The notes: a model not told the origin generated them from the sequence alone. Positions 1 to 6,258 are shown, counted from the stretch's first letter. The stretch is 6,263 nt of DNA from an uncultured Clostridia bacterium (GCA_947630315.1 CANRHA010000104.1:1-6263); one strand, 5' to 3'. Translations and numbers: made by a program.

Positions 1-861
1 CATGAAGTACTGCTGTCTGAGCCTTAACGACTGCCCTTCAAGGTGATTGTCATTGGGGTATAAAACCTTCGAGATGGCCTGGGCCACTATGTTCTGGGCG
101 AACGCCTTTTCATAGTTGCCCGAGTTGAACATGTTCATGTCAAACGCGGGGCTTTCGGCCTTCCAGAGCCTGAGCTTAGATACCGCGTCGGAATCGTAGC
201 CGGCGATGAACATATCGTACGGAACGGCCATAACGGTGGTGTAGTTGTCATGGGTGACGTGGTGGTACTGCTGATCCCAATACTCGCGGAGGTTTCCGTC
301 GAAGTGGATCTCTATCTGCTGTTCCCTTCTCGGAACAAGCCAGCAGGAACCGCCGGGCAGCCAGTTATCGGGAAGCTCTATCTGCCAGCCGTCCTCGATT
401 TTCTGGCGGAAAATTCCGTACTCGTAAAGTATTGAGTATCCTGTCGCGGGATAGCCGTCGGTTGCAAGTCCGTCAAGATAGCAGGCCGCAAGCCTTCCGA
501 GGCCGCCGTTTCCGAGTCCGGCGTCGGGCTCGCATTCATACAGAGAGCTGAGCTTTATGCCCATATCCTTAAGAGCCTTTTCGGCGACGTCGGTCAGGCC
601 GAGGTTATAGAGGTTAGTTTTAAGCGAACGGCCCATCAAAAATTCCATTGAAATATAGTAGACCTGTTTCTGGCCGACACTGTGAACGTGGTTGGTATAG
701 TGGCGGCGCTTTTCGACCATGATCGGAACAACGATAGATGCGAGGGCTTCGTAGAACTGCTGATCCGAGGCGTTCTCGGGCGTGACGTCGAATTTGCTGC
801 TCAAAACGCGAATCAGCGATTCCTTGAGCTCGTCTTTAGTGAGTAATTTTTTAGTAGCCAA
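1..861 (-). CDS. glgP: Glycogen/starch/alpha-glucan phosphorylase, N-terminal part (cut by window edge)
   Basis: Member of the GT35 phosphorylase family, a cytosolic PLP enzyme that releases glucose-1-phosphate from the non-reducing ends of alpha-1,4-glucans (glycogen, maltodextrins). Translating the minus strand from 861 gives 287 uninterrupted residues that run off the window. Family landmarks are in order: YYISMEFLMGRSL at about residues 68-80, EPDAGLGNGGLGRLAACYLDG at 111-131 (the glycine-rich substrate/phosphate region), GYSILYEYGIFRQKI at 141-155, and SKVLYPNDNHLEGQSLRLRQQ at about 264-284. Family members are usually about 750-850 residues, so roughly the first third is seen; the PLP lysine lies in the missing part. 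The start is TTG: no in-frame ATG lies near it, and GAGGAG is 9 nt upstream. The ATG at the sequence ATGAAGAGG just upstream is out of frame. It has its own promoter and is separated by a terminator from the ABC operon. Substrate preference (glycogen versus maltodextrin, glgP versus malP) cannot be decided. Confidence 0.95.
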   Translation of the reverse strand, partial: MATKKLLTKDELKESLIRVLSSKFDVTPENASDQQFYEALASIVVPIMVEKRRHYTNHVHSVGQKQVYYISMEFLMGRSLKTNLYNLGLTDVAEKALKDMGIKLSSLYECEPDAGLGNGGLGRLAACYLDGLATDGYPATGYSILYEYGIFRQKIEDGWQIELPDNWLPGGSCWLVPRREQQIEIHFDGNLREYWDQQYHHVTHDNYTTVMAVPYDMFIAGYDSDAVSKLRLWKAESPAFDMNMFNSGNYEKAFAQNIVAQAISKVLYPNDNHLEGQSLRLRQQYFM

Positions 862-870
862 AGCAGTATT

Positions 871-876
871 CTCCTC
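871..876 (-). promoter_or_regulatory. Ribosome binding site supporting the TTG start of the phosphorylase
   Basis: The minus strand reads GAGGAG, 9 nt before TTG at 861-859. This spacing is near optimal and decides the start. The overlapping ATG further upstream lies two bases out of frame with the phosphorylase reading frame. Confidence 0.75.
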
Positions 877-903
877 TTCATGATTTTTCGCGGGTGTTTC
901 TAC

Positions 904-932
904 ATTATATATTAACTATCATTTATTGTCAA
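904..932 (-). promoter_or_regulatory. Consensus sigma-A promoter of the phosphorylase gene
   Basis: On the minus strand TTGACA (932-927) is followed after exactly 17 bases by TATAAT (909-904). Both boxes match the sigma-A/sigma-70 consensus at all six positions, and the spacer is AT-rich. Transcription would start near 897, giving a leader of about 36 nt before the TTG codon. A short dyad, TGTC-AAGA-GACA (927-938), overlaps the -35 box and could be an operator, but 4-bp arms are weak evidence. No CcpA cre-like site was recognised. Confidence 0.9.
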
Positions 933-985
933 GAGACAGTTTGTCCTCTTAGTTAAGTTAAATCCTCAAAAAAGCGCGTAAAACA

Positions 986-1006
986 GCCCTCTGCGGGGCA
1001 GAGGGC
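986..1006 (-). terminator. Intrinsic terminator of the ABC operon
   Basis: A perfect 9-bp inverted repeat, GCCCTCTGC / GCAGAGGGC, with a 3-base loop lies 22 nt beyond the permease stop codon. On the minus strand it is followed by TGTTTTACGC, a modest T run. The plus-strand side is followed by ATTTATTTATATTT, so it could work in both directions, although no plus-strand gene needs it. It separates the ABC operon from the phosphorylase promoter at 904-932. Confidence 0.85.
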
Positions 1007-1028
1007 CGATTTATTTATATTTGCGTCA

Positions 1029-2507
1029 TTATTCGTTCTTGATCGCCTCGAGCGCCGAGAGCCTTGTGGCCCTTATCGCCGGGTAAAGGCCCGAAACAAC
1101 GCCTACGACCGTTGCAAGTATCACGGCGGCAATATCGAGCCAGAAGGGAATTATAGAGAGCGTGGCCTCTGAGGAATATATGCCGAACGCCTCCATTCCT
1201 CCTCCGGCGGCAAGCCTGTTTACAAGCGCCGATATCCCGTAGCTTGCAGCAACGCCTATTACGCCTCCTATAACGCCTATAAGCGCGGCTTCAACCAAAA
1301 ACATCGCCCTTATATCGCCCAGCTTGCAGCCTATGACCTTCATGATCCCTATTTCGCGGGTCCTCTCGTATATCGACATTACCATGGTGTTTGCGATCGA
1401 AATAGCCGCCACAAAGAAGGCCACAGCGCCTATTGCGCCGAGGATAGAGCGCAGGAATTTTGTCTGCTCCTGCATCTGCTCAAGGTAATCCATAGAGGAA
1501 TTTACCTCAAGTCCGAGGTCCATTATCGCCTTTGTAACGTCAAGAACATACTTGGTGTCGTCTACCAAAACGGTCATGCTATCGTAGATCGACTCTCTGC
1601 CCTCAACTACCGAGGAGGACTGACCTCCGCCGCCTACCCATACTACGTCGGATGAAATCGTATCCTGGTCTTCGGGTATCCCGTAGTACTTGTTGCGGTT
1701 TTTCTGAAGCTCCGCGTTCATGGTCCTGTAGCCTTCGACGTCCATGTAGATGTTGGTGTCGGAATCCTGGCCGTAGTTTTCAACGTCTGAAGCGTTCTGC
1801 ACCAGAATACCTACGCACTTTGCGTCCTGCAAGACTATTCGGGGCATCGAGTAGTCTATAGGCTCAGAGCCGTAGCCGTAGAACCATGTGAACTGATATT
1901 TGATATTGTCGTCAAGAGGGTCAAAGGGCAGCTCGGTGTCGTCCTTGCCGGTATAGTAGCCCTTGAACCACTCGTCCGGGCCGAGTGTTCGGGGATTGTA
2001 AAAGTTAAAGGGTATGTTGTAGGTCATCACGAAATTCGTGGTGCCTACGTCGCGCTCGTCCAAAAGCCTGCCGTATAAGACCTCGTAGCCGAAATCCGCC
2101 ATAGTCGCCGCGTCGACGGTCTGAATGTTCGCGGAATCGCATCTTTCAAGGTTGTCCTTTATAAGGTAGCTTCCCCAGCCCCATATTCCGGGCGAAACGG
2201 CTTTAACGTGATCTATCGCCCTTATATCCGCAAGGGAGATCTCGTCGAGGGGAACACGCGAGGTATTTGCCTCGTATGAATCGGATTCCTCGTTGTAGTT
2301 GCTGTAGCGCTCGGAGACGTTTATTTCTCTGAGGTCGCCCCATGAACTCACCTGATCTTCAAAGCCCTTGTTCATTCCTATGCCTATCGAAAGCATTATA
2401 ACGACCGCCGCGGTGCCTATAACAACGCCGAAAACCGTCAGGGCGCTCCGGGCTTTTCTTCTGAGGAAGTTTGAGAGCGCAAAGCCGATTATATCAAACA
2501 GTCTCAT
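1029..2507 (-). CDS. MacB/FtsX-family ABC transporter permease
   Basis: A 492-residue membrane protein with type VII (MacB/LolC-like) ABC permease architecture: a short cytosolic N-terminus, one membrane helix (about 21-44), a large extracytoplasmic domain (about 45-350, MacB periplasmic-core type), then three helices (about 354-377, 402-430, 453-475). The stretch YERTREIGIMKVIGC (380-394) between helices 2 and 3 and the ending SGLYPAIRATRLSALEAIKNE (472-492) are hallmarks of the FtsX domain. Such permeases dimerise and pair with a LolD/MacB-type ATPase to transmit force to substrates or partners outside the membrane rather than import solutes. The extracytoplasmic domain is larger than in typical MacB proteins, apparently through a Tyr/Trp/Phe-rich stretch near 160-225. 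The start ATG has GGAG 12 nt upstream, slightly far, but an in-frame TGA four codons before it excludes earlier starts. It is the last gene of the operon, 32 nt after the Ig-like protein. The substrate is unknown. Confidence 0.9.
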   Translation of the reverse strand: MRLFDIIGFALSNFLRRKARSALTVFGVVIGTAAVVIMLSIGIGMNKGFEDQVSSWGDLREINVSERYSNYNEESDSYEANTSRVPLDEISLADIRAIDHVKAVSPGIWGWGSYLIKDNLERCDSANIQTVDAATMADFGYEVLYGRLLDERDVGTTNFVMTYNIPFNFYNPRTLGPDEWFKGYYTGKDDTELPFDPLDDNIKYQFTWFYGYGSEPIDYSMPRIVLQDAKCVGILVQNASDVENYGQDSDTNIYMDVEGYRTMNAELQKNRNKYYGIPEDQDTISSDVVWVGGGGQSSSVVEGRESIYDSMTVLVDDTKYVLDVTKAIMDLGLEVNSSMDYLEQMQEQTKFLRSILGAIGAVAFFVAAISIANTMVMSIYERTREIGIMKVIGCKLGDIRAMFLVEAALIGVIGGVIGVAASYGISALVNRLAAGGGMEAFGIYSSEATLSIIPFWLDIAAVILATVVGVVSGLYPAIRATRLSALEAIKNE

Positions 2508-2539
2508 AGCGAAAACTCACTCCTTTTTACGCTTCGCCC

Positions 2540-4729
2540 TCATTCTTCATCGTCGTCTTCATCAGCCTGCGCGGCCTTTTTGGCCTTTACTTTTTTCGCG
2601 ATAACGACCGCCGCGACTATTGCGGCAACTACCGCCGCGGAGGGTATAGCTATCTTAGCCCAAAGCGGAAGCCCGCCCTGCTGAACGGTGCTGCCGTCAA
2701 CCGGCATTCCGTTCTCGTCATATTCAACGCCGGGGTCCATTCCGAAACTCGGGTCGGTGTAGTCTATAGTCCAATCGCCGGCCATATCTCCGCCCATGCC
2801 GTCCATCGGGGAGGAATCGGTAACGGTTACGTCAAAAGTCTCCTCCTTGCGCTGTTCCTCGCCCGCCGCGTCTTCAAATGTGAATACGAGAACGGCGTGT
2901 AAAACGTCGCCCACCTGTGCGCCGGCCTTCGGGGTGATCATTCCGTTGAAGTAATCGGCGTTAGAGGCGTTGAGGGTAGCGACCGACTGCGGAGGCATGT
3001 CGAAGTCGCCCTCCATGCTTATCGTGAGGTTGGTCATCGGGTTGCGCGATTTGTTGAAGTACTGGAAGGATATCATAGTTCCGTCGAGCCCGCATTCCGT
3101 CGGGGGTATCCAATCCAAAAGATCGAACTTGACCGGCTGTTTTACCGGCAGGTTTATATCCATCTCGCCGTTGCCCGAGGAATATCCTCCGCCGTTTGCG
3201 TATTCAAAGTTGTAGTTTATCTCTATCGGGTAGCTGCCCGCGCCGGCAGAAGCCGAGCACTTCAGCCTGATCGAGTATTCAAGGGTGCCGCTCTTTTCAA
3301 GAAGATCGGTGTAGAAGGAGCTGGTGCCGTCGATAAAGCTGAAAACAGGGCCGCTTGAAGTTCCGCCGGTACTCGAAGTATACGCCTGAGGGATAACGTT
3401 TACGGTCATGTTTCTGAGGTCTTTTTCGGTAGATGTGTTTTCAAGGGTGAAGCTTAAAGTGAACTCCTCGCCCGAAACGACTTCTTCAACGTCGACCGAG
3501 TACTGCGATATGATGACCTTCGGGGTGAGGGTTGCCGATTCTGGGGTCTCCTCGTCCTCTTTGGTTACCGTCGCCTGGAGGTAAACGTGGAAGGTCTCGT
3601 CCTTGTGACCCGCAGGGGTATCGTACGAAACGGTGAAGTCAAGGGTGGTCTGCGGATTCAAAACCTTTTCGGGGAACTTTATCGGGAAGGTGGCATTGAC
3701 CTTTTCCTTGCCGGCAACCGTTCCGACGTCTACGGTGTCGGTATATGTGTTGAGGATAACGTCGCCGAGGCCCGAGAGGGTTATCTTGACGTTTTCCGCG
3801 GTGAAGTCGGTGGTGTTCTCAAAGCTTAAGGAGAGCTTTGTAGCAAGATTTGCGCGGCCCTTTGATTCGGGAATAGACGCCGAGGCGAGCCTGAACGCTG
3901 CGCTGTCCTTTGATTCGTCTACCTCCTCGGTGCCGTTTGTAACATCGATGTTAAGAGTGCGCGAGGCGGAATACTTTTCCGCGCCGACGGTGTAGGTAAC
4001 GGTTAAAGTGACCTGTTTTCTCCCCGCCTCGGCCTTGCTGTCTACAAGGATCTCGGCGAGGTTTGCGCCGGAGGTGACGTTCTGTTCGGCATACGCCCCC
4101 GCGAGCGAGAAGCCGTCGCCCGAAACGGTCAGAACGCCGCTTGCGCCGTAGCCCAAAGCGCTGTATATCGCGTTGAGCGACGAGCTGAAGCCGACCTCAA
4201 AGGTATCGCCCGCGCTGACCGCAGCGCTCGGGGCGGAGGTTATGTTAAGGGTGACGTTGCCGTTTGAATCGTCCGGAGGGGTGACTTCGGTGGAGCCTAC
4301 GACGTTTATGTTGAGCTCTTTTGAAGCGATCCCCTTTACGCCGTCTACATCGTATTCGACCGAAAGGGTCACGGCGTGTCTGCCGGTCGGAACAGATGAA
4401 TCGACAAAAACGGGAAGGGTGAGGTAGGTGCCCTCGTATTCGTCAAAATCGCGGCTGTCGACCGAGCCGTCTACGGTAAATCCCGAGCCGCTGACGGTTG
4501 CTGTCACTCTTCCGCCGAAATCAACAACATCGAGCATAAAGGTAATGCTGAATCTGTTTCCGGCGTATACCGTGATGTTTTCAAAGGTGCTGCGGCCGTT
4601 TACCGAAAGGACTTCTATTCCCACCGGCGTTTCGGGCACGGGCACATCGCTTTCAACAGCGCTGAGCGCAACGCCGAGCAGGTTCAGCATCAGCGCGAGG
4701 CTGACTATAAATACAACAAACTTTTTCAT
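2540..4729 (-). CDS. Secreted, membrane-anchored multi-domain Ig-like (CARDB/COG1361-like) surface protein
   Basis: A 729-residue protein without a recognised enzymatic motif. Residues 1-24 are a signal peptide (KK, hydrophobic core, cleavage near ALSA). A string of beta-rich, Thr/Val/Ser-rich modules follows, at roughly 37-147, 158-268, 279-391, 402-530 and 533-639. The first two are clearly related to each other, and modules 3-5 resemble CARDB/NEW3-type beta-sandwiches as in COG1361 S-layer-like proteins; this family assignment is by style, not by search. A Met/Gly/Asp-rich linker (640-686) leads to one membrane helix (about 693-711), a basic stop-transfer KKVKAKK and a very acidic end DEDDDEE. 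Topology would be a large outside part with a short cytosolic tail. It has no sortase motif. Its ATG lies 5 nt after the ATPase stop and the permease follows, so it is probably a dedicated third component of the ABC system, acting as adaptor, substrate receptor or adhesin. Only two cysteines occur, C491 and C546. Confidence 0.85.
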   Translation of the reverse strand: MKKFVVFIVSLALMLNLLGVALSAVESDVPVPETPVGIEVLSVNGRSTFENITVYAGNRFSITFMLDVVDFGGRVTATVSGSGFTVDGSVDSRDFDEYEGTYLTLPVFVDSSVPTGRHAVTLSVEYDVDGVKGIASKELNINVVGSTEVTPPDDSNGNVTLNITSAPSAAVSAGDTFEVGFSSSLNAIYSALGYGASGVLTVSGDGFSLAGAYAEQNVTSGANLAEILVDSKAEAGRKQVTLTVTYTVGAEKYSASRTLNIDVTNGTEEVDESKDSAAFRLASASIPESKGRANLATKLSLSFENTTDFTAENVKITLSGLGDVILNTYTDTVDVGTVAGKEKVNATFPIKFPEKVLNPQTTLDFTVSYDTPAGHKDETFHVYLQATVTKEDEETPESATLTPKVIISQYSVDVEEVVSGEEFTLSFTLENTSTEKDLRNMTVNVIPQAYTSSTGGTSSGPVFSFIDGTSSFYTDLLEKSGTLEYSIRLKCSASAGAGSYPIEINYNFEYANGGGYSSGNGEMDINLPVKQPVKFDLLDWIPPTECGLDGTMISFQYFNKSRNPMTNLTISMEGDFDMPPQSVATLNASNADYFNGMITPKAGAQVGDVLHAVLVFTFEDAAGEEQRKEETFDVTVTDSSPMDGMGGDMAGDWTIDYTDPSFGMDPGVEYDENGMPVDGSTVQQGGLPLWAKIAIPSAAVVAAIVAAVVIAKKVKAKKAAQADEDDDEE

Positions 4730-4734
4730 ATGTA

Positions 4735-5724
4735 TTACTCCTCCGTTTTATTTTCACTCGTAAGCTGAGAATTTCTGAGGATGTCGGATATTTCTTCCTC
4801 TGCTTTTTTGACCTCCGCCGCCGCGTTCCCGGGGATATCCGCGGGGCCTATAGGCTCGGCCGGCTCGGGAGGCTTAACGGGCGCTGCCGCCGCCTTTGGG
4901 CTTACCGGCGCATCCGCCTTCCGTATCTTCGGCGGCTCCTCCGGCGCGGCCTTTGCTTTAGGCGCGGGCGCCTCGGCGGGTTTTTGCTCGACCTCCGCCG
5001 GGATAAGCTGCTTGCCGCGGTTATCCTCAACGGCGCTTATTCTGCCGTCGATTATATGGTATATCCTGTCGGCATAACCCGCTATCTCAACGTCATGCGT
5101 TACGATAACGAGCGTCTGCTTGTTCTCCCTCGACATTCTCACCATCATCTCCATGATCTCGATGGTGGTCTTTGTGTCGAGATTGCCTGTAGGCTCATCG
5201 GCAAAAACTATCTTCGGCGTGCCGACAAACGCCCTCGCTATGCCGACCCTCTGCTGCTGGCCGCCCGACATCTGCGTGGGCTTGTGCCTCATTCTCTTTC
5301 CGAGGCCGCAGAGCTTCAGCATCTTCTTTGCCTTTTGCGTCCTTGATTTCCGGCGCTCCCCGGCAAACGCAAGCGGAAGGCTCACATTGTCGATCGCCGT
5401 GAGGTTAGGCAAGAGGTTATACGACTGGAAAACAAAGCCCATATACTTCTGCCTGAACATCGCAAGCTTGCGCTCGCTCATTTTGTCTACCCTCTCGCCG
5501 AAAATCGTGATCGAACCTTTGGTAGGCTTTTCAAGCCCGGCCATCATGTTCAAAAGAGTAGACTTGCCGGAACCGGACGTACCCAAAAGGCAGATTATTT
5601 CGTTTTCAAAGATCTCGAGGTCTATTCCGTTCAGCGCGGCGACCTTCTCCCGGCCAAGCAGGAATATTTTAGTAAGCCCCTTGATCTCTATTGCCGGCCT
5701 CGCGGCAGCAACACGTTCCGCCAT
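4735..5724 (-). CDS. ABC transporter ATP-binding protein, MacB/LolD type, with long C-terminal tail
   Basis: A 329-residue cytosolic ATPase that would power the permease encoded two genes downstream. All nucleotide-binding motifs are intact: Walker A GTSGSGKST (48-56), Q-loop Q100 in FVFQSYNLLP, signature MSGGQQQRVGIARA (152-165), Walker B IVFADE with catalytic E177, D-loop GNLD (180-183) and switch H210 in VTHD. The NLLP and ADEPTGNLD context is typical of the LolD/MacB/SalX group. The core ends near residue 243, where most family members stop at about 220-250. An added tail of about 85 residues is rich in Pro, Ala, Lys and Glu (244-303), then ends in a predicted charged helix, EVKKAEEEISDILRN (304-318). 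The start ATG has AGAGGTG 9 nt upstream; the ATG seven bases earlier is in another frame. It is the first gene of the operon, with its own promoter. Confidence 0.93.
   Translation of the reverse strand: MAERVAAARPAIEIKGLTKIFLLGREKVAALNGIDLEIFENEIICLLGTSGSGKSTLLNMMAGLEKPTKGSITIFGERVDKMSERKLAMFRQKYMGFVFQSYNLLPNLTAIDNVSLPLAFAGERRKSRTQKAKKMLKLCGLGKRMRHKPTQMSGGQQQRVGIARAFVGTPKIVFADEPTGNLDTKTTIEIMEMMVRMSRENKQTLVIVTHDVEIAGYADRIYHIIDGRISAVEDNRGKQLIPAEVEQKPAEAPAPKAKAAPEEPPKIRKADAPVSPKAAAAPVKPPEPAEPIGPADIPGNAAAEVKKAEEEISDILRNSQLTSENKTEE
4738..4744 (-). promoter_or_regulatory. Ribosome binding site of the Ig-like gene embedded in the ATPase 3' end
   Basis: The minus strand reads GGAGGAG, 8 nt before the ATG at 4729. 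These bases are also the last codons of the ATPase (ACG GAG GAG TAA). Ribosomes finishing the ATPase would expose or reuse this site, so translational coupling is likely, though inferred. Confidence 0.8.
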
Positions 5725-5780
5725 TTAAGCATTCACCTCTTCTTTATTGCAAACTACTATATTCGCGGTTTACACGGGTC

Positions 5781-5809
5781 ATTATACCACATCATGTTGA
5801 TAATTACAA
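5781..5809 (-). promoter_or_regulatory. Sigma-A promoter of the ABC operon
   Basis: On the minus strand TTGTAA (5809-5804, four of six consensus positions) and TATAAT (5786-5781, perfect) are 17 bases apart. The -10 box is preceded by TGG, an extended -10 (TGn) that can compensate for the weaker -35. The 40 bases upstream of the -35 are strongly AT-rich and could act as an UP element. Transcription would begin near 5774, leaving a leader of about 50 nt before the ATPase start. No riboswitch or convincing operator was seen in this leader. Confidence 0.85.
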
Positions 5810-5935
5810 TAGTAAGGAATAAAGTGTAATCAAAATTTAATAATTTTTAAGAATTTCGGAAACCGCGCATTTAGGCGGTATATAAGTAATACTCCCCGGG
5901 AATTGAAAATATTGCAGCGGCAAAAAAAATTTACG

Positions 5936-5977
5936 AAAAAAACTCGCCGCAGATGACAGAAAAGCGTCATTTGCGGC
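5936..5977 (-). terminator. Intrinsic terminator for a minus-strand transcript entering from the right
   Basis: Arms at 5946-5957 and 5966-5977 form a 12-bp stem with a single G-T (G-U) pair and an 8-base loop. Reading the minus strand, the stem is followed by GAG and seven T residues (5942-5936), then a second run of eight T (5929-5922). No gene in the window ends just before it, so it must close a gene, or an untranslated RNA, that begins beyond 6263 or in the GC-rich block. It also insulates the ABC operon promoter from upstream read-through. Confidence 0.8.
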
Positions 5978-6137
5978 AAAAAGGCGGTATGGGGTCACGA
6001 AATTTGATTTGCGGCGTTGGCAATACATTCCATTGAGGCGCGGCCGAAACGGCGGCGGGCAGGGCGGGGCGCTTCTTAAGCGGGCTTTGCGCAGGCAGCG
6101 ACCTTGGCGCGGGGCTTCTGCTCCTATCATGGGCGGG
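5978..6137. other. Non-coding GC-rich stretch between terminator and cloverleaf element
   Basis: No credible gene was found here. Composition shifts from AT-rich left of the terminator to strongly GC-rich from about 6035. A small hairpin, CGCTT / AAGCG (6070-6074, 6078-6082), is the only local structure of note. GGCGC at 6106-6110 is complementary to the last five bases of the window (6259-6263), so the stem of the adjacent element might have a further outlying arm, although five GC bases can match by chance. A minus-strand open frame (5837-6130) crosses the terminator and has no RBS or recognisable protein character. Confidence 0.5.
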
Positions 6138-6258
6138 TGCGTAGCCGTACCCCGGGCGAAGCCCGGGCCGTTCCTGCGGAACGGCCCCCGCGCGCGGAGC
6201 GCGCGGCGGCGACCCCTGCGGGGTCGCCGGGGCTTCGCCCGGGGCCTTCGGCTACGCA
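6138..6258. repeat. 121-bp perfect cloverleaf (four-way junction) palindromic element
   Basis: Every base fits one nested fold. The outer stem TGCGTAGCCG / CGGCTACGCA (6138-6147 with 6249-6258, 10 bp) is separated by a 2/4-base internal loop from a 15-bp stem (6150-6164 with 6230-6244). Three hairpins with 3-base loops sit inside, directly adjoining: 6165-6174/6178-6187 (10 bp, loop TGC), 6188-6195/6199-6206 (8 bp, loop GGA) and 6207-6216/6220-6229 (10 bp, loop TGC). All 53 pairs are Watson-Crick and no unpaired base lies at the junction; only 15 of 121 bases are unpaired. The element is about 81% G+C by count. It could be a REP/MITE-like interspersed palindrome, a structured RNA or a DNA cruciform site. 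It does not match any named family I can recognise. Copy number elsewhere is unknown, so 'repeat' refers to its inverted repeats. Confidence 0.8.

Noticed and set aside
250..435. Plus-strand 61-codon open frame
   Set aside because: Antisense to conserved phosphorylase sequence, with no independent coding evidence.
5120..5728. Plus-strand 202-codon open frame
   Set aside because: It lies entirely antisense to the well-supported ABC ATPase with intact motifs; it is a shadow of that gene.
5862..5879. Small hairpin ACCGC / GCGGT upstream of the ABC promoter
   Set aside because: Only 5 bp with an 8-base loop and no T run close by; it can occur by chance.
5917..5950. GCGGC (5917-5921) pairing with GCCGC (5946-5950) as an anti-terminator
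   Set aside because: Five base pairs cannot compete with the 12-bp terminator stem; no leader peptide or ligand-binding fold is visible.
5837..6130. Minus-strand open reading frame of 97 codons
   Set aside because: It runs straight through the intrinsic terminator (5936-5977), has no ribosome binding site, is rich in Arg, Pro and Cys at the GC-rich end, and shows no recognisable domain or signal. It could still be a conserved translated repeat, but the sequence does not support calling it.
6138..6258. Cloverleaf as a tRNA or integron attC site
   Set aside because: Arm lengths, 3-base loops, lack of a T-loop GTTCGA or CCA-end pattern, and perfect pairing without bulged bases do not fit a tRNA or attC site.
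6138..6258. Cloverleaf as a simple intrinsic terminator
   Set aside because: No T run follows on either strand within the window, and the multi-arm junction is not a terminator layout.
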